A DNA stretch of 64,000 nt from Asterias amurensis (lineage: Eukaryota > Echinodermata > Asteroidea > Forcipulatida > Asteriidae). The position numbers and the translations under genes are program-made. The notes beneath the pieces are model-generated. The model was not told the origin of the DNA and did no database searches. It saw nothing but the letters and a program-made list of their open reading frames with translations. Positions 1 through 12,704 of the stretch are shown here, in pieces. Each line of letters begins with the position of its first letter. Positions within the stretch are counted from its first letter, which is position 1. The stretch is taken from positions 27,091,927 through 27,155,926 of the forward strand of contig NC_092649.1 of NCBI RefSeq assembly GCF_032118995.1, in the 5' to 3' direction.

Positions 1-36
1 CAGCAACATACAAGAAACGAGATTGGTGTGAGCGAC

Positions 37-439
37 TTAAAGAAACTGGACACTATTGGTAATTGTCAAAGACTAGTCTTCACAGTTGGTGTATCTCAAC
101 ATATGCATAAAATAACAAACCTGTGAAAAGTTTAGCTCAATTGGTCGTCGAAGTTGCAAGATAATAATGAAAGAAGAAAAAAAAAACACCCTTGTCGCAC
201 CATGGTCACACGAAGTTGTGTGCTTTCAGATGCTTGATTTCGAGACCTCAAATTCTAAATCTGAGGTCTCGAAATCAAATTCGTGGAAAATTACTTCTTT
301 CTCGAAAACTGCGTTACTTCAGAGGGGGCCGTCTCTCACAATGTTTTATACCATCAACCTCTCCAATTACTCGTCACCAAGTAAGGTTATGACAATAGTT
401 ATTTGGAGTAGTTACCAATATAGTGTCCACTGCCTTTAA
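37..439 (+). mobile_element. A1 inverted-repeat element (MITE), full copy
   Basis: This is the first of more than 20 copies of the commonest repeat in the window. Family features: the ends read TTAA then roughly AGRCACTGGACACTATTGG and, inverted, CCAATAGTGTCCACTGCCT then TTAA. Length is about 350-400 bp, and a central inverted repeat around GAGACCTCAAATT/AATTTGAGGTCTC lets the element fold on itself. No transposase is encoded, so it is non-autonomous. The TTAA flanks are a target duplication, demonstrated by the nested copy at 39567-39949. In this copy the left end is slightly diverged (AGAAACTGGACAC). Confidence 0.85.
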
Positions 440-1330
440 CAGTTGCATACAATGTTCATGTTTTGTGTTATCAACCATTATAGTCCAACATGAAATATCA
501 AACCTGTGAAAATTTTGACTTAATCCGTTGTACGAGTCGGGAGAAAATAGTGAAAAACCATGCGCAATGTTTCAGCTTGTAACTCACTGTCCTGTGGATG
601 TATCAACCGAATTGTGTGATTTTGGTTTAGCTTTTTTGTTAGGTTTCAAGAAATAATTTCTTCCGAATATTTGACTTCGTTTCAAGGGGAAAGTTTCCTC
701 GGCAATTTTTTTTTCCAGTATCGTACTGTTTAGTTTGTAAGCTTGGCGGACAAAAATTGAACAATAAGTGATTTTGTGTTTGTTTGTTTTCTTGTATTCT
801 CGCCAATACTGTACAATACCTTAACATCGAATACACGGCGTTAAATCGAAATATTCATATTATGGTTTATGTGTAGTTATACTTCGCAGCCATGTTTGTG
901 ATCTTAGATGATCTGTAAAACGAAATTAATTCCGTTATTTTACGGGAAAAGTTCCGACACCCAATTAACTGAATCTTGTTTAAGGTTCCGTAAATTTTAC
1001 GGATTTTTTTTGTAACCGGATAAATTATTTTACAATTACGGCAAAATAGTGTGTATTTTTTTGTAAACGGAATTAGCATAAAAATAATTCACACACCAAA
1101 TTTTCTGTAGAAATACGGAGAGCACCAAGCTGCTAACGCGCGATTTGAGCTGGGGAGCGAACACACTGAGAAAATGAACAAGCAGAAAAAAAGAAGAGAT
1201 GAACAAAAAAATAAAATGACCACGGCTCCGACTCGCTCTGTGATTGGTTAATCGAGGATTAGCGGGTCTCTGATGTTGCATGGGCGTACAAGCAAGCATA
1301 CGGGAGAATAATATTTACCATAGTGCGTTT
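440..1330. other. Intergenic, no gene seen
   Basis: AT-rich sequence with no convincing exon, tRNA or recognised repeat. Short open frames here lack any similarity I know. The interval lies between the A1 copy and the presumed FEZF first exon and may hold FEZF upstream regulatory DNA, but I see no motif that proves it. Confidence 0.4.
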
Positions 1331-1339
1331 TGTCAGTTG

Positions 1340-1698
1340 GTCATCGTCGACCAGTGATTGACAGCTCGGGTCTGCTTTGCCTAGTTCAAACTCTCTCCCA
1401 TCACACCTACTAAAGGTAGATCATCTGTCTTCCGTATGTCATACGAACTCGTCTTCGTGGGGCATGTTACTCTAGCAATCAGTAATATCACCACGGGAGG
1501 CGGACAAAAGTAGCTCTCTCTGACTCGCTCTCTCTCATCAGTATCTCAGCCTCTGCGTGTGTTGGGGGAGCATTTGTGGAGCTGGGAGAATTTTCCGAGA
1601 GTGAAGCTTTCTTGGGTTTTCTTTCCACCGGATTAAGTCGATTTGAAGAAGTTTGGCTTTTTGGGGGTTTTCTTTGGCAAGATTCTGCTCTTTTAACG
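1340..1698 (+). other. Probable untranslated first exon of FEZF
   Basis: A less AT-rich stretch ends in a strong splice donor, AACG|GTGAGT, with the GT at 1699-1700. It pairs with a good acceptor (TTCTCTGTTACAG) ending at 3976, which would put 149 nt of 5' leader in front of the FEZF start codon. The left boundary is a guess: I see no TATA box or other signal fixing the transcription start. The exon belongs to FEZF only by position and splice-site quality. Confidence 0.45.
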
Positions 1699-2688
1699 GT
1701 GAGTGTTTGAGCCGTAGCGTTCTGTAAGCCTTTTTTTATCAGTGTTTATTTTGTATAAACAACTGAAGAAATAACTTTGTTGCAATCTTGAATTTCATTT
1801 CTTGTTAGTTTCAAAAGACAGTCACTTTAATTTTACGGACGTGCTTTTCATTGTCATAATAATTAACGTAATAATGGCTAGTATCTTTACTCAGGAGTTG
1901 ATGGATCGATCGTACTTGAATTCGGAGAAAAGCAAACACTGCAAGCAATTTGCATTTGTGTTAATGTTGGTATTATCATTATTGTTATTTCTAAAAGGAA
2001 TATTTGATGGTATTAGTGTTTTTGTCCATGTTTACATATCAGCAGAAATAGAAAAAAATGCCCTAATCTTATCTCAACTTATTTGATCTGCGTGTTGCTT
2101 TTCGAAGCATGTATTGTAAAAAATAAACACGCGGACTCAAACACAGATGTTAACCATACACTCTCATCGCTTTCAGTGCGTTTAGTAAAACAGCATAAAT
2201 CAACAATTAAATAAAATGAATATGTAAACTAAATGCTACTCAAAAGACACCAAGTCCAATGAATTAACACATCCAAGTCAGTCTATTTTGTGACATTTAT
2301 TTGTGGGGGGGGGGGGATGACGCGTGGGGAACATACAAGACTTAAATATCTTATATTTTGAGGCTCAAAAAACCATGCTTTTCACGTTTGATAACTTTTG
2401 CTTTTCGATAACTGTTTTGCACTAGACCTGATTATTGCATGTAGAATGCGTTGCAGATGGTCGAGTTTAATTCACCAACGATTACTCTTTGACTTAACAT
2501 TGTCTACTCACTCTTAGCGTGCAATAACTACTGTCTAATTAGCCATTCCGGTTCAAAATTATTGACAATGGTTCTTCATAACTGCTTAATATTTAAATGT
2601 TTTTCTTTGGCAACACTATTGGAAAGAGGAAGCTTTTCCTGTCATGTGGACAAGAAATGATCCAGTAAAAAAAATATTTTCAATATGC

Positions 2689-2725
2689 TGTTATGTCCGT
2701 TGCGAGATTCGCAACGGACATAACA
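2689..2725. repeat. Perfect inverted repeat, 17-bp arms
   Basis: The arms GTTATGTCCGTTGCGA and TCGCAACGGACATAAC, plus one outer T-A pair, pair without mismatch around the 3-base loop GAT. The arms are short for an animal miRNA precursor and the loop is tight, so this is more like a cruciform or the trace of a small foldback. Confidence 0.9.
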
Positions 2726-3672
2726 TGATTAGTTAAATGAACTTACGACTGTTTGCCAAGTAAATATTTCAGATGAATCTGGTTATGATTGCGAATGTAA
2801 GGGTAACGGTATAGATATTTACCCGCCATCCGAGTAGTCTAAACGAAAACGCTTACGATTTGATTTATTTTTTTTATTTTTATGTAACATGATTTCGTCG
2901 ACACCAATTTGCCTTTTTTCCTCCCTTCATGTGAATTACTTTTTTGTTTAGAGAATATCGGTAGGGGGGATGGGGGGGGGGGGGGTTAATGAATATAAAG
3001 CTACACAACGACTTTGCTGGTGTACAGTAAAATACACTTTTTTCGTAGAGTTTGAAAAGCCATAATTATTTGAGTATCAATCAAATGTTGCTTTAAAAAA
3101 AAAACATAGAATTTGTCTTTTAACTCATCCGCGATCAAAATCTCGGAATCTTTTCACTGTCATGTTAAAAAAAACAGTTTTATAATTTTATTGGGATATT
3201 AATTTATTTAAGATTATAATCTTCAGTGTGATTTAATAATTATGAGTCAACTTGGAAGAATCAATGCTGGCCCATTCGTAGAAATAATATGATAAATTAA
3301 TTATAGGCTTACTGACGGCTAATTGGGCTTACAGAAATAACGACGAGGTAGTTTTTGGTTTTGATCGTAAAAAGTAATCACTTGTTTTGTCATCTGTTTT
3401 TTAAAGCAACTTCATTTGACAAAATTAAATGAACAATTTAGGGTTGTTTTCCTGCCTCTGTAATAAGATTGTGTTATATGATCTCGGATTTTTTTTTTTT
3501 TTTTATCATCACAAAGTTTTTTTTAGTAGTAAGGTTCTGATTTGAAAACCTCGGTTTACCATCCATGGTTTACCTCTTGTTACCAAGAACGCCTTTGACC
3601 AAAATACAATCCATCAAGAAATCATGCTCTTCTACAGTCTGGTGATAGTCAATTTGTATGTACATAACTATT

Positions 3673-3701
3673 ACATAGCATGTTCCAGGAACATGCTATG
3701 T
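3673..3701. repeat. Perfect inverted repeat, 14-bp arms
   Basis: ACATAGCATGTTCC and its exact reverse complement are separated by one base. It lies about 275 bp before the predicted acceptor of the FEZF coding exon. No function is evident. Confidence 0.9.
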
Positions 3702-4125
3702 TATTCAAATAAGCAATCTCCATTGTGTGTCAATGAACTGCGATCATTTTGCAGTCAACGAGGCCCTTCTTCAAACGACAGTTTCGTCAACATAACAGTA
3801 TAGAGTCCGTAGTGTGATAATTGTACCGAATAAGGAACTCATTTACATTGACGTTTTGGTGTGTTACTGGCGAGGCCCCCCTGCACCGACGCACGGCGAT
3901 TGGAACATTGCCTTGCCCAGCGTCCAACTCATTTGGCTCGTCCCATTAAATTCCCTGCCAATGTTCTCTGTTACAGATCACCGTAGAGATATCATCTCAA
4001 GCGAGCGTTGAACTCGTCAGGTGCTCCCGCAATCATCTTCATCATCGCTGGCTTGAGTGCAAGGGTTCTTCAAGTAAGACGCTAACTACACGTACAGTCA
4101 CCCTCCCTCTCTCACACTGTGAAAC

Positions 4126-5607
4126 ATGGACTGTGGAGTTGACATCATGCGACAGCAGCAGCAGGCCGTGGGGGCGAAGGCCGCGCACAAACCGCCAAAG
4201 ATATCGACTGGACGCGCTGGTGCTGCACCGTCGTCCGGGATGTTGCCCCGACGTGGACTGAGTTTCTCCATCGATAGAATCATGGGCACCGACAAGTTGG
4301 ACTCGCCCCCTACCCCGATGACTTCATCACCCCCTCCCAGTGCCATGGCGAGAGTGTCACCCCAGTCGACCCCGTCCGTCGGGGTTATCGAGTCTGCAAA
4401 GAGAGCGACTACAGTCCGGCCGACTTTGGCCGTTTTGCCCCGAGATCAGGCCCAGGTATCAAGATCGCGTATGTTCGGCGGCATGGTTGACATGTCAGAG
4501 ATGGACATACAAGCGGCTAAATATCAACATTATCTCAACATGGCTTGCTTGCCCCTGTATATGAACAGTAGAACCGGTTCACTGACACGGCCGCACCCTT
4601 TCTACTCGGCCACTACCACGGGACATTATCTTACCAAGTGGCTGGCATCAAATGTCAACGGACCCAAGATGGATTGTTTCCCGTTCAAATCCCTCCCCGA
4701 TGCGAGACTAAGTTTGGCGACACATCCGACCCTTCCCTTTGCTGGGCTGTTCTCGCCATCAGCCTTCAAGACGACGGCGGACTTCGAGGGTCCAATCTCA
4801 ACTTTAACCGACCAACTGTGGACCGAGCCCGTCTCGCGGACTCGGGCCGATAGTTACGCCCCAAAGTTCAGCCCCGGCAGCACTCCCTCCCCTCACCAAG
4901 CGGAAATTAAAACCGAGAAAACATCGCCGTCAAGTGCACAGCAGAGGGCCAAACGTACCCAGAACGGACAGCAGAAAACTTTTACTTGTCTGGACTGCGG
5001 GAAAGTGTTCAACGCTCACTACAACTTGACGAGACACATGCCCGTCCACACAGGGGCCCGGCCGTTCGTCTGCAAGATTTGCGGCAAGGGGTTCAGGCAG
5101 GCTAGCACCCTGTGCCGGCATAAGATCATCCACACCAACGAAAAGCCACACAAGTGCCGGGAGTGTGGCAAGGCGTTCAACCGTAGTTCGACGCTAAACA
5201 CCCACATGAGGATCCACGCTAACTTCAAGCCGTTCGTGTGTGAGTTCTGCGGGAAAGGGTTCCACCAGAAGGGCAACTACAAGAACCACCGTCTGACCCA
5301 CAGCGGTGAGAAAGCGTATAAATGTCACATATGCCACAAGGCTTTCCACCAGGTATACAATCTAACATTCCACATGCACACCCATCAGGAAAAGAAACCG
5401 TTCACTTGCACCGTCTGTGGTAAAGGATTCTGCAGAAACTTTGATCTCAAAAAGCATGTCCGGAAACTTCACGAGGCCAGCACTTCAGTGTCTCTCCCCT
5501 CGCCGTCCTCCGCGTCGTCACGCGGGTCACCGAGCCCCGTTCACTACGCTAAAGGTACGTCTGTGCTCCGTGCAGATTTAATTGGCGGAGAACACTGTGT
5601 CATTTGA
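4126..5607 (+). CDS. FEZF: FEZF family zinc-finger transcriptional repressor (forebrain embryonic zinc finger)
   Basis: The 493-residue frame opens with an ATG in good context (AAACATGG). Residues 45-53, LSFSIDRIM, form an engrailed-homology-1 motif, the Groucho/TLE-binding repressor peptide found in the same place in FEZF1/FEZF2. Six consecutive C2H2 fingers follow at about 286-308, 314-336, 342-364, 370-392, 398-420 and 426-449. Their spacing and sequence (for example [17 protein letters not shown] and [18 protein letters not shown]) are diagnostic of FEZF. In animals FEZF proteins pattern the anterior neuroectoderm and specify neuronal types; that role is inferred here. Between motif and fingers lies a Ser/Pro-rich linker. 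After finger 6 the frame runs 44 codons to TGA, but a strong donor, AAAG|GTACGT (GT at 5555-5556), falls inside that tail, so the true C-terminus may be spliced to a further exon. Vertebrates have two paralogues; which one this matches cannot be told. Confidence 0.93.
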   Translation: MDCGVDIMRQQQQAVGAKAAHKPPKISTGRAGAAPSSGMLPRRGLSFSIDRIMGTDKLDSPPTPMTSSPPPSAMARVSPQSTPSVGVIESAKRATTVRPTLAVLPRDQAQVSRSRMFGGMVDMSEMDIQAAKYQHYLNMACLPLYMNSRTGSLTRPHPFYSATTTGHYLTKWLASNVNGPKMDCFPFKSLPDARLSLATHPTLPFAGLFSPSAFKTTADFEGPISTLTDQLWTEPVSRTRADSYAPKFSPGSTPSPHQAEIKTEKTSPSSAQQRAKRTQNGQQKTFTCLDCGKVFNAHYNLTRHMPVHTGARPFVCKICGKGFRQASTLCRHKIIHTNEKPHKCRECGKAFNRSSTLNTHMRIHANFKPFVCEFCGKGFHQKGNYKNHRLTHSGEKAYKCHICHKAFHQVYNLTFHMHTHQEKKPFTCTVCGKGFCRNFDLKKHVRKLHEASTSVSLPSPSSASSRGSPSPVHYAKGTSVLRADLIGGEHCVI

Positions 5608-7351
5608 ATTAGCAAATGTCACAAACCAATTGCACTGAACTATTCGCAAACTCTGCCAAAATTTAGCCGCACACTTGCTTTTTCGTTGAAAACAAGATTA
5701 CGTACGAACACGTACAAAAAAGGTGTACATTATCACGACATGTTAATATTAACTCTGAGAATGTCTATTGTATATTTATGAAATGAATTTCTTCAAAAGT
5801 CACATTTGTTGTAATGAATTGTATGTCCAACATAAATATTCGTTATTTTTGTATTAATTTTAACGGTCGTAAATGCATCAAGTGTTAAGCATCGCTGTAT
5901 AGTTTAAACAGTTCATCCAGGCATCTTATTTCATAGTCTTATTACGCAAGTTGAATTCACCCAATCGGGTGCTGTGTTGACAAAATATTTCACTCTATTC
6001 GAAACGTTCGTTGTCTTATCGCTCTTCAGAAATCATAACAAGGATCTTGTTCGAGCTGTAAGGAACAAGTTTCGTTGAAACTGAATCCCGATTTATCTCA
6101 GACGCTTCGATTGCAGGGATGTAACACTACCCGTGTATGGCGCCCTTCATTAGACAGATGTGGAAAGCATGCTATGTATGTACATCGATTGAATATGTCG
6201 GTTTATTCATATCAAATGATATTTACTCATGATGTAACCGAAATGAGATAAAGAGGCGGGGGGGGGGGGGGGTGAGGAAACCCAACAACTCTGGACTGGA
6301 ATGACACTTTCAAATCAAACTTGACAATGAAAAGAAACTTGGTCTGGTAGAGTTTTTATCTTGCTATGGTTCTGGGGCTAAAAACGACACAACGTAATCG
6401 ACAGGTTGAAATCTGTTCCTGCCTGAGTTTATATACACGTAATTTGTGTTGTTTCGAAAATTTACACCACAACAACAAGCTTGTTATGAACACATTGACA
6501 AGTTGGATACTTTGATACAAAATATTAAAGCTATACAGTCATAAATATTCGGCTCGACAAACGATCCCCATTCATGGGGTGAACTTCTAAATCAAACGAT
6601 CATAATGACAAATTTATTATTGTTATTTGAAGTAGGCCTATCTTTAGACTATAATAATTCATGGTGCATAGTGTATATATAAATAACTCAATACTTTCAC
6701 ATTAAAGGGGGGTTATAATCAAATCAACGTTTTATAACAATCAGTTGGAATACTTAATATCCGTTAAATTCATCACTGTGTTAATCATGTTATTACAAGA
6801 CTGTGTCAACATGCGATTGGTGATTTAAAAACTGTTGTCATGTTTTATCTTTTATATAGTTGTTGGTCCGAAACTAAATAGAATCTTAGAGGTCAATACG
6901 CTTTTAGCATGTGTGGTGAGACACTGTGACAATGGTACCGCAACGTATTAAGGACATGGGGGTAGTCAAATGTATTATACAGAGCTGGTGCATGTAGATA
7001 AAAAACATTACGCGCTTTTAGTCCGAAAGCTAACTGATGACGAAGCAGTCCTAAAACCATGTTTTCTGTGAAATATTTCCCGCTGGAATTAAGTCATAAT
7101 TGATAAAACTGTACAATATGAAAAACCTAAAAACAGCAACAGTTTTTTCGTCTGTTAACCAAAAGGAGGACAATGTGTTTTACACGCTAAAAGTTGAGCA
7201 CGGTTTTCACAACTTTCTCGTGACACACACAATGGATTAAGCCTACATTTTCACAGGTTTGTTGTTATTCATGTGTATGGTTTGATCATACAAAACACTG
7301 ACACTTTCTGCGACCATTTTGACAGCTCTATACCGATCCTGTATACTACAT
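5608..7351. other. FEZF 3' flank, no gene seen
   Basis: AT-rich sequence that probably starts with the FEZF 3' untranslated region if the coding exon is terminal. A 15-base G run lies at 6258-6272. I see no clear AATAAA close behind the stop codon and no other gene. Confidence 0.4.
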
Positions 7352-7726
7352 TTAAAGGGAAGGTACACGTTTGGTAATTACTCAAAACAAGTATTAACTT
7401 AAAAACTGACTTGGTAACAAGCATTGGAGAGCTGTTAGTAGTACAAAACATTGTGGGAAACGACTCCCTCTGAAGTGACATAGTTTTTGAGAAAGAGGTA
7501 ATTTCTCACTAAAATAAATATAGAAGCTAGAAGTCTTGTATTCCTATCTATATGAAAGCACACAAATTCATCCAACAAGGGTATTTTTTATTTCATCATT
7601 TTCTCGCAACTTCGATGACCGATTGAGCCCAAATTTTCACAGGCTTGTTATTTTATGCTTATGATGGGACACACCAAGTGAGAACACTGGTCTTTGACAA
7701 TTACCAAACGTGTACAGTGTCTTTAA
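7352..7726 (+). mobile_element. A2 inverted-repeat element, full uninterrupted copy
   Basis: A relative of A1 with different tips: TTAA then AGGGAAGGTACACGTTTGG at the left, and CCAAACGTGTACAGTGTCT then TTAA at the right. Its interior stretch CTTAAAAACTGACTTGG gives the empty target site that proves the TTAA duplication of the A1 copy inserted in the other A2 element at 39521-40274. Confidence 0.8.
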
Positions 7727-9400
7727 ATGAGCTCTATGGATGTCGTTTGGGGCATACAATGAGTTGCAACTGTATACGTAAACATATTACGAATCTAACT
7801 CATGTAGGCCTAGTGTTAATACTTGTTTGGGTAGGAGCTACAGCCCAGAACTACTGAAGAGTGCTACATTAGCATGAATCCTCCTGTATTTTTTGTCAAA
7901 CTACTGCAGTATTCCATTCTTGAGAGTTGATTAATTGTTTTTTACAATATTGTTGATAATTGTGAAGATCGCAGTTCAAATTGGATTAAGTGTATTGCAT
8001 TGATGTATCCTTAAACAACCTTAGTACAAAGTTGGTTTTCAGTGGAAGGCAGATCTAAGGAATGAAACGACACCAATCAAATAACAAAAAAAAACTCACA
8101 AAAAGCAACATCAATGTTTAGGAGGTACTTTATACACACAAAGGCACAATTGCTGGTTGACGAATTATCCGTATAGGCATTTGTACTCTTACTCAATCGA
8201 AATGTACCATTACATAGAGTGTATACGATAGTCTATTGGTTTTATTAACTGGATTTCTTTTGCAGAATTATTAATACAAGGCATGCCGCAGTAAAACCAA
8301 CTCGAGCACTATTTGAGAAGTTAGAGTTAGACAAAAAAAATAACGGAACCACCCTTTCCTTGCGCTTTCCTATTCCACTTGAGCAACAACTTTACTTATT
8401 TACGTTTTTGAGCCATGTTTTCTGCGTAATATCTCCCTCTAAAACTGAACATGAAACCTACAAACAAACCAGCAACATCTGATTTCGGTTGATGACCAAG
8501 ACTTAGACAACGTGTTTACACACTAAAAAGTGTGCGTGGTTTTCCAACTATTTAACATCCCTTTTCCCTTTCGCTATCCTATTCCACTTGAATGAGCAAT
8601 AACTTCAATTATTTACGTTTTATTGGCGAGGTTCGTGTCAGATTTTGGTAAGTTGTCGGTTACTTGCCTGGAGCGACACACTTCACCATTTCATAGAATT
8701 TATGTCACCATTTCGGCATGAAGCCTCCGTCGTTTAAAATAGATTTCATATCATCCATAAATACTCGGACAACATTTGAGGAGATTCAATTGTCATCATG
8801 ACATCTTGACTGCTATAAATGTCAGAGAGAAAAAACAGAAATAACAACATCTGAGCATTTTACGTTTAAAATTGCACCGTTTTCGAGGTCGTTCATGTAT
8901 TCTACAAGTGTGCTTTTACGGTCGAATTTATGTCACAATTATGTCAGAAGAGATTTGAATACATCCATCAATACTCAGATAACATTTGAGGAGATTATTT
9001 TTGTCAGTATCTTTAACAGTTTCTGAAGAGAGGAGACAACAAAAAACCAGAGCGAAAAGCGTGGCATTTTACTTTAAAACTCCACCGTTTTCGATGTTTT
9101 CATTTCATTTCTTGTATTTGTCTCAGCTCCAAATAACAAAAGACAATTTAAAACAATACATTATAAAAACGATAAAACTTGTGTAATCTGCATGCTTTTA
9201 CGGTCTTTTTGCACAGACTCTCTTGAATTGGCTGTTAGAAAAAAAGGCAAATTAGTAGTAGTGTCTCTGGCTATTAAATTATTTAGATGACAAGTATCAA
9301 GTCTCTTTAACAGCTAAAATACCAAGAACCCTTGTAGTTTTTCCAAATTTAAAGTGGAGTCACCGTATAACTATGATAATGATTATTGTTGTAGACTATT
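7727..9400. other. Intergenic with diverged local duplications
   Basis: The segment around 8355-8420 recurs at about 8570-8630 (shared CCTATTCCACTTGA and ATTTACGTTTT). Likewise 8690-8890 recurs in degenerate form at 8925-9130 (shared AACATTTGAGGAGATT). A more diverged relative of 7020-7200 appears at about 8410-8560. These are old tandem or segmental duplications with no coding potential that I recognise. Confidence 0.5.
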
Positions 9401-9741
9401 AATAACATTAATTAATGTATACAGCTACGCACTCTTGTTCCTAATTTATCTGAAATTTTAAACAAAAAGTATAAAAGTGTGTATGTGGTCGTTTTGTAAT
9501 GTGGACTATTTCATTTTGCGTCATTTTTGTAGTTTCTGTAATCGGAGTGTGTAAACAATGGTGTTGACAAACAAATAAAAAGTGACATTCACGATTGGAA
9601 AACGAAAATAATTGTTTTTGTTGATTGATTTGTTGACCTGTTCTGCTGTTCGAGAAACATCGTGTTGTGATTGTGATGGGGGCGGGGCGGGGGTGACGAT
9701 AAGGAAGGGGAAATGAACATGATTGATATTTTTGCGCTATC

Positions 9742-10036
9742 AAACTACTGCAATGATAATTGTGTTTATAGAAGATCCTTGTCATTTTATTGTTGGACCA
9801 TGCGTCATGTGTCATCCTATATCTTTGCCAATTTCAAATTTTTGGTCCAATATGGATTGTTGGAAGGTGAATGGAAATGGTGGATACGGAAGTGATATGA
9901 ACTACGGCAATGATAATTGTGATTATATACCACCCACATAAATCCTTATCATTTGATTGGCATGAAGCATGCGCCGTGCGTCATCCATTATTTTGTTTGC
10001 CATATCCGTATTTTGAGTCCAATATGGATAATTATT
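9742..10036 (+). repeat. Tandem duplication of about 160 bp
   Basis: Two diverged copies (about 9742-9862 and 9902-10036) share ACTACxGCAATGATAATTG, TCATTTxATTG, GCGTCATxxxTCATCC and TCCAATATGGAT. The open frames here follow the duplication and are not supported as genes. Confidence 0.6.
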
Positions 10037-10389
10037 GGACGCTTCGCAGTGTTGTTCCCAAAACAATCGTTCCCTGCCCAATTTTTAAAACGAGGCAAAG
10101 TCGTGTCAGGGTTGACGAGGTTGATGTAATGGAGTCACCCACGGTGTATAGAATAAAACAAATTAAAGAGTGTGGGGTGGATGATTTTCGTGTATATTTT
10201 GTTTTCATTGTTCAAAATGCCATCTAAAACAAATACTGCATGCATTTCGTTTGTCTATGGTCAAAGAATATACTTACTCGGTGATATCGGCTTGACACAT
10301 TTATTTGCTTAGCAAAAATAAGGCGGACACAAGTCATATCATCGTAAACTTAAAGCAAATTTGGCTGATAACCTGTTTCTGTCTATAGC

Positions 10390-10797
10390 AATACTTTTCT
10401 GTGCTTAGCACGTTGTTGTGCTTACATTCTTTCTGTGCTTAGCACGTTGTTGTGCTTACATTCTTTATGCGCTTAGTACGTTGTTGTGCTTTCATTCTTT
10501 CTGTGTTTAGCACGTTGTTGTGCTTACATTCTTTCTGTGCTTAGCACATTGTTGTGCTTACATTCTTTCTGTGCTTAGCACGTTGTTGTGCTTACATTCT
10601 TTCTGTGCTTAGCACGTGCTTACATTCTTTCTGTGCTTAGCACGTTGTTGTGCTTACATTCTTTCTGTGCTTAGCACGTTGTTGTGCTTACATTCTTTCT
10701 GTGCTTAGCACGTTGTTGTGCTTACATTCTTTCTGTGCTTAGCACGTTGTTGTGCTTACGTTCTTTCTGTGCTTAGCACGTTGTTGTGCTTACATTC
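10390..10797 (+). repeat. 34-bp minisatellite, about 12 copies
   Basis: The unit is about 34 bp and begins TGTGCTTAGCACGTTG. Copies are nearly identical; one near 10600-10625 lacks the middle GTTGTT. Low divergence points to recent expansion or homogenisation. Each unit contains GTGCTTAGCAC, which is partly self-complementary. Confidence 0.93.
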
Positions 10798-12300
10798 TAA
10801 ATTAATGGTCCTATACATGGTGGATACATTTTGCGACAATGCACGCAATAATGCGTCCAATGTTGCGTTCATTAGAAACAGTTATTATGACAATTCGTCT
10901 TTTACTGTACACACCCGCCCGTTGATTTGTGGTGTTGTCTTGTGTAATTGTTTTTACATTTACATGTAATTGTCCAGAGGTGTTAGTCACTACAAACATC
11001 AGCTAATCGGAACAGCCTCCATATTACTCGTGCTCCACTATGTTTTCCCACCGTATTTTTATTGGTTAGGTATACTACTTTATTATTGGCACTAACTAGC
11101 TGGGGCCAATGCTCTTTCCCGGTCCCAGTTGATTAATCTGTTGTTTCACCGCAGTGATTGCTTTTTTTTGTAACGAGTATGAAATCATGCGACACGAGTT
11201 GAATATAGCGGTGATGATGCGTATAGACCTATTGTTTTGGCTGTGATTGTTATTCAGTTAATTTTATTTTATTTCGTCGGACACTAATTATATTAAGCAC
11301 AGGCCGTCCAGGGAGAGGCAAAATACCCCTCAAAAGCTGTCATAAAAATGAGGTACCCTCTCGAACCTTGCTCATTTAAAAAAAATGTCAACAAATTTTA
11401 TATACCCTGCATAACACAGAAATCTAAAAATGTAGTGAAAAGTAAAACACAAGATGGCATTCAATTATCATTTGTTTGACTGTTCTTCTTTTCCCTGCAG
11501 GGGTGGGTTGGTTGATGGGTGGCAGGGGGGGGGGGGCTGTAATGCAAGGGTAACACTATTACTATTACGACGACAAAAGAGAGACGGTTTTGTCACAAAG
11601 CTACACGATGTCTTCTAAACTACGCCAACCTTTTTTAAGTTTTCATTATTCACCCATCGGGGATTTTCATCTTTTTAGACAAAGCTTTAGTCGTTCAAAA
11701 TCTCTAGTTGCACCTACGTTCTGTAACACCTCATACACCTATTTCAGTACCCTGTATACCTTTTTCTTAGCTTATTTCCGAAATTCTGTTTAGGTGTCTT
11801 TTCCGCTTTTGTTTTTGTCTGTCTTGCGAAGTCATGGGCGGAGATTTTTTAATTTTTTTTTTCAACCCGTTCTCTTGTCTGGATACTTAAATGTTACATT
11901 TCTGTAGTGTTTTTTGTTTTAATTTATGTGCAAATTTGAAGTGAATAAGTACAATAAATAAATTTAATATTAGCATTGCTAACATGGATTGTGTTAATTC
12001 GGCATCCTCAAGGAATAAGTTGGAACTTACCGGAGGGCAGATCGGTCCTTTTTTGCCGTTTTTGTCAGATTAAAAACGGTGCCCCAGGCCGACTAATGTT
12101 TGCTCAATTCAGAACAATAAATGCCGATAATCCAGTTTGTTGCATTTTTTAACAGTGATGATAGTAAATAACTCTTGCCCAAATGCCTTTTAATTTGCTC
12201 CAAACGGCACCCTGATAATCGCCACACCAAAGTTGTCTCTCTTCTGTTAGTAGTTAATTAGCCGCATAAATCCCTTTATCTCGTAGCCATGAGGTATGTC
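10798..12300. other. Intergenic, no gene seen
   Basis: AT-rich sequence with a 12-base G run at 11525-11536. No exon, RNA gene or recognised repeat can be supported. Confidence 0.4.
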
Positions 12301-12704
12301 TTAAAAGGCACTTGGCACGTTTGGTAATAACTTAAAATGATTATTAGCATTAAACATTACTTGGTAAAGAGTAATGGGGAGCTGTTGATAGTATAACACA
12401 TTGTGAGAAACGGCTTCCTTTAAAGTAACGTATAGTTTTCAAGACAGAAGTAAGTTGTCCACGAATTTGATTTCGAGACCTCATAATTAGATTTTGAGGT
12501 CTCAAAATCAAGCATCTGAAAGCACACAACTTCGTGCAACAAGGGTGTTTTTTCTTTCATTCATATCTCATATTTCATTCATAACTTCAACGACCAATTG
12601 AGATCAAACTTTCACAGGGTTGTTATTTTATGAATATGCTGAGATAAACCAAGTGAGAAGACTATAGTCTCTGACAATTACCGATAGTGTCCAGTGTCTG
12701 TAAA
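12301..12704 (+). mobile_element. A1-like element
   Basis: It starts TTAAAAGGCACTTGGCACG and ends near GTGTCCAGTGTCTGTAA, with the usual central GAGACCTCATAATT/AATxTGAGGTCTC hairpin. It is immediately followed by a second A1-type copy. Confidence 0.75.

Larger units (their letters stand above)
1699..3976 (+). other. Predicted FEZF intron 1, with two perfect hairpins
   Basis: This 2.3 kb presumed intron has GT at 1699 and AG at 3975-3976. It contains G runs at 2305-2316 and 2972-2985, a 17-bp-arm hairpin at 2689-2725 and a 14-bp-arm hairpin at 3673-3701. The open frame at 1802-2086 is not supported as a gene. Confidence 0.45.

Noticed and set aside
1802..2086. 94-codon hydrophobic frame downstream of the first FEZF donor
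   Set aside because: Lies in the predicted intron, AT-rich composition explains the hydrophobic codons, and no known similarity.
10390..10797. Regular direct repeats that might suggest a CRISPR array
   Set aside because: No unique spacers: the 34-bp units are contiguous. The window is animal DNA with introns, so this is a minisatellite.
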